DNA of 6,268 bases, from positions 1-6,268 of the forward strand of contig CALMAR010000054.1 in the NCBI GenBank assembly GCA_937859855.1, given 5' to 3'. Below the pieces are notes generated by a model that made no database searches, was not told where the DNA came from, and saw only the letters and a program-made list of their open reading frames with translations. A program made the position numbers and the translations under genes. The stretch is from an uncultured Kineosporia sp. (lineage in GTDB: Bacteria; Actinomycetota; Actinomycetes; Actinomycetales; Kineosporiaceae). The first letter of the stretch is position 1. Each line of letters begins with the position of its first letter. Positions 5,788 to 6,268 of this stretch are shown one piece after another.

Positions 5788-6268
5788 CGGAGTCATTTGC
5801 TCCGTCTGATGGTCAGGGACCAGCACGAGTTTGGTTCCCGCACCGGCCTTCTGACGGTCCCAGGCGCCGCCCACGCCGGCCAGGGGAACGGTCTCGTGCG
5901 GCACGGTGATATCGCCACGGGCCGCATGTTCGGTGAGGCGAAGGTAACCGTCACGGCGGGCTTGCAGGGGAGCGTGGAAGATGGCGTGGCCTCTGATGTC
6001 CACCGCGTTGGCCCGCAGGATCGCCGCGGGGATCTGGAGCGTCTCGCCCGCCATGTGCCCGATCTGCACCAGCCGTGCACCGCGGGCGGCGGCTTTGATC
6101 GCTTCCAGGGCCGGCTGCCCCCAGACCGGGTCGATGATCAGGTCGACGCCGCCGGATGAGGCGGCGCGAAAGGCGCTGGACCAGTCGGTGCCCGCCGACA
6201 GCGTCACCGTCGCGTCCGCTCCCGGCGGAGCGCCTTCCCCCTCCTGGCCAGCGGCGCTGCCCCGCCAG
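5779..6268 (-). CDS. MDR-superfamily zinc-type alcohol dehydrogenase / quinone oxidoreductase, C-terminal part
   Basis: The gene is open at the right edge; only the second half is visible. The sequence shows the later part of the nucleotide-binding Rossmann fold and the C-terminal return to the catalytic domain. GADATVTL, GGVDLIIDPVWGQPALEAI and ARGARLVQIGHMAG are typical of the family, and the chain ends near GAGTKLVLVP as usual. Members reduce or oxidise small alcohols, aldehydes or quinones with NAD(P)H. Catalytic and zinc ligands lie off the window. The GTG at 6207 is not a real start, since family sequence continues before it. The first roughly 15 codons in this frame (GSAAGQEGEGAPP) look unlike the family, whereas another frame reads APLARRGKAL, suggesting a frameshift near 6228-6241. 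It points toward the transporter operon and shares no evident function with it. Confidence 0.82.
   Translation of the reverse strand, partial: WRGSAAGQEGEGAPPGADATVTLSAGTDWSSAFRAASSGGVDLIIDPVWGQPALEAIKAAARGARLVQIGHMAGETLQIPAAILRANAVDIRGHAIFHAPLQARRDGYLRLTEHAARGDITVPHETVPLAGVGGAWDRQKAGAGTKLVLVPDHQTEQMTPPA
5788..5804. terminator. Stem-loop at the convergent gene ends, second of two
   Basis: CGGAG (5788-5792) and CTCCG (5800-5804) form a 5-bp stem with a 7-nt loop, extendable by a G-U pair if the neighbouring hairpin opens its last pair. It directly abuts that hairpin and lies within the last codons of the MDR gene. It is weaker than the other two and is probably part of a bidirectional termination zone. 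Confidence 0.3.

Larger units (their letters stand above)
5672..5809 (+). other. Short high-GC3 reading frame, possible gene remnant
   Basis: A 45-codon frame opens with GTG immediately after an in-frame TAG (5669-5671) and ends in TGA, overlapping the 3' end of the opposing MDR gene by 31 bp. It translates as VHWADPDGLAAALELAGQ and onward to RPFQAGGVICSV. I do not recognise it. My hand count gives G or C in 37 of 45 third positions, as in real genes here, although the frame has no Shine-Dalgarno. In-frame codons before the TAG also lack a start. It may be the decayed C-terminus of a former gene, or chance. Two hairpins lie within it, which fits non-coding terminator sequence better. Confidence 0.2.

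Noticed and set aside
1..6268. CRISPR array, tRNA or rRNA gene, insertion sequence, or defence system
   Set aside because: I saw no regularly spaced repeats, no cloverleaf or rRNA-like sequence, and no transposase or terminal inverted repeats. The gene content is fully explained by a sugar-uptake locus and an MDR gene.

Overview
The window comes from a high-GC, actinomycete-like genome. Protein-coding third positions are mostly G or C, the substrate-binding protein has a Tat-type lipoprotein signal, and the sugar-transporter genes have no dedicated ATPase beside them. I cannot name the genus. It holds a compact carbohydrate-utilisation locus, and the right edge enters an unrelated gene.

Layout. 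Positions 1-243 (+) are the C-terminal end of a LacI/GalR-family regulator. Its stop codon directly abuts the stop of a convergent, cytoplasmic glycoside hydrolase family 2 (GH2) enzyme at 244-2199 (-). A divergent control region follows (about 2200-2444). It contains two near-identical palindromic sites, a good -35/-10 promoter facing right, a 45-codon leader ORF, and strong hairpins in the leader RNA. Next comes a CUT1-type ABC sugar importer on the plus strand: a Tat-exported lipoprotein binding protein (2445-3776), a MalF/UgpA-like permease (3787-4743) and a MalG/UgpE-like permease (4757-5638). The stretch 5639-5778 has three stem-loops and a short high-GC3 reading frame. The C-terminal half of an MDR-superfamily (zinc-type alcohol dehydrogenase/quinone oxidoreductase) gene runs off the right edge on the minus strand, possibly with a frameshift.

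How the parts fit. The transporter probably imports an oligosaccharide or glycoside, GH2 cleaves it inside the cell, and the LacI-type protein probably represses both divergent units through the paired palindromes. The ATP-hydrolysing subunit is absent here and is probably supplied by a shared MsiK-like ATPase elsewhere.

The gene set itself is an ordinary sugar locus. The least ordinary part is its control region: the covarying operator pair, and a leader ORF whose stop overlaps the binding-protein start as GTGA.
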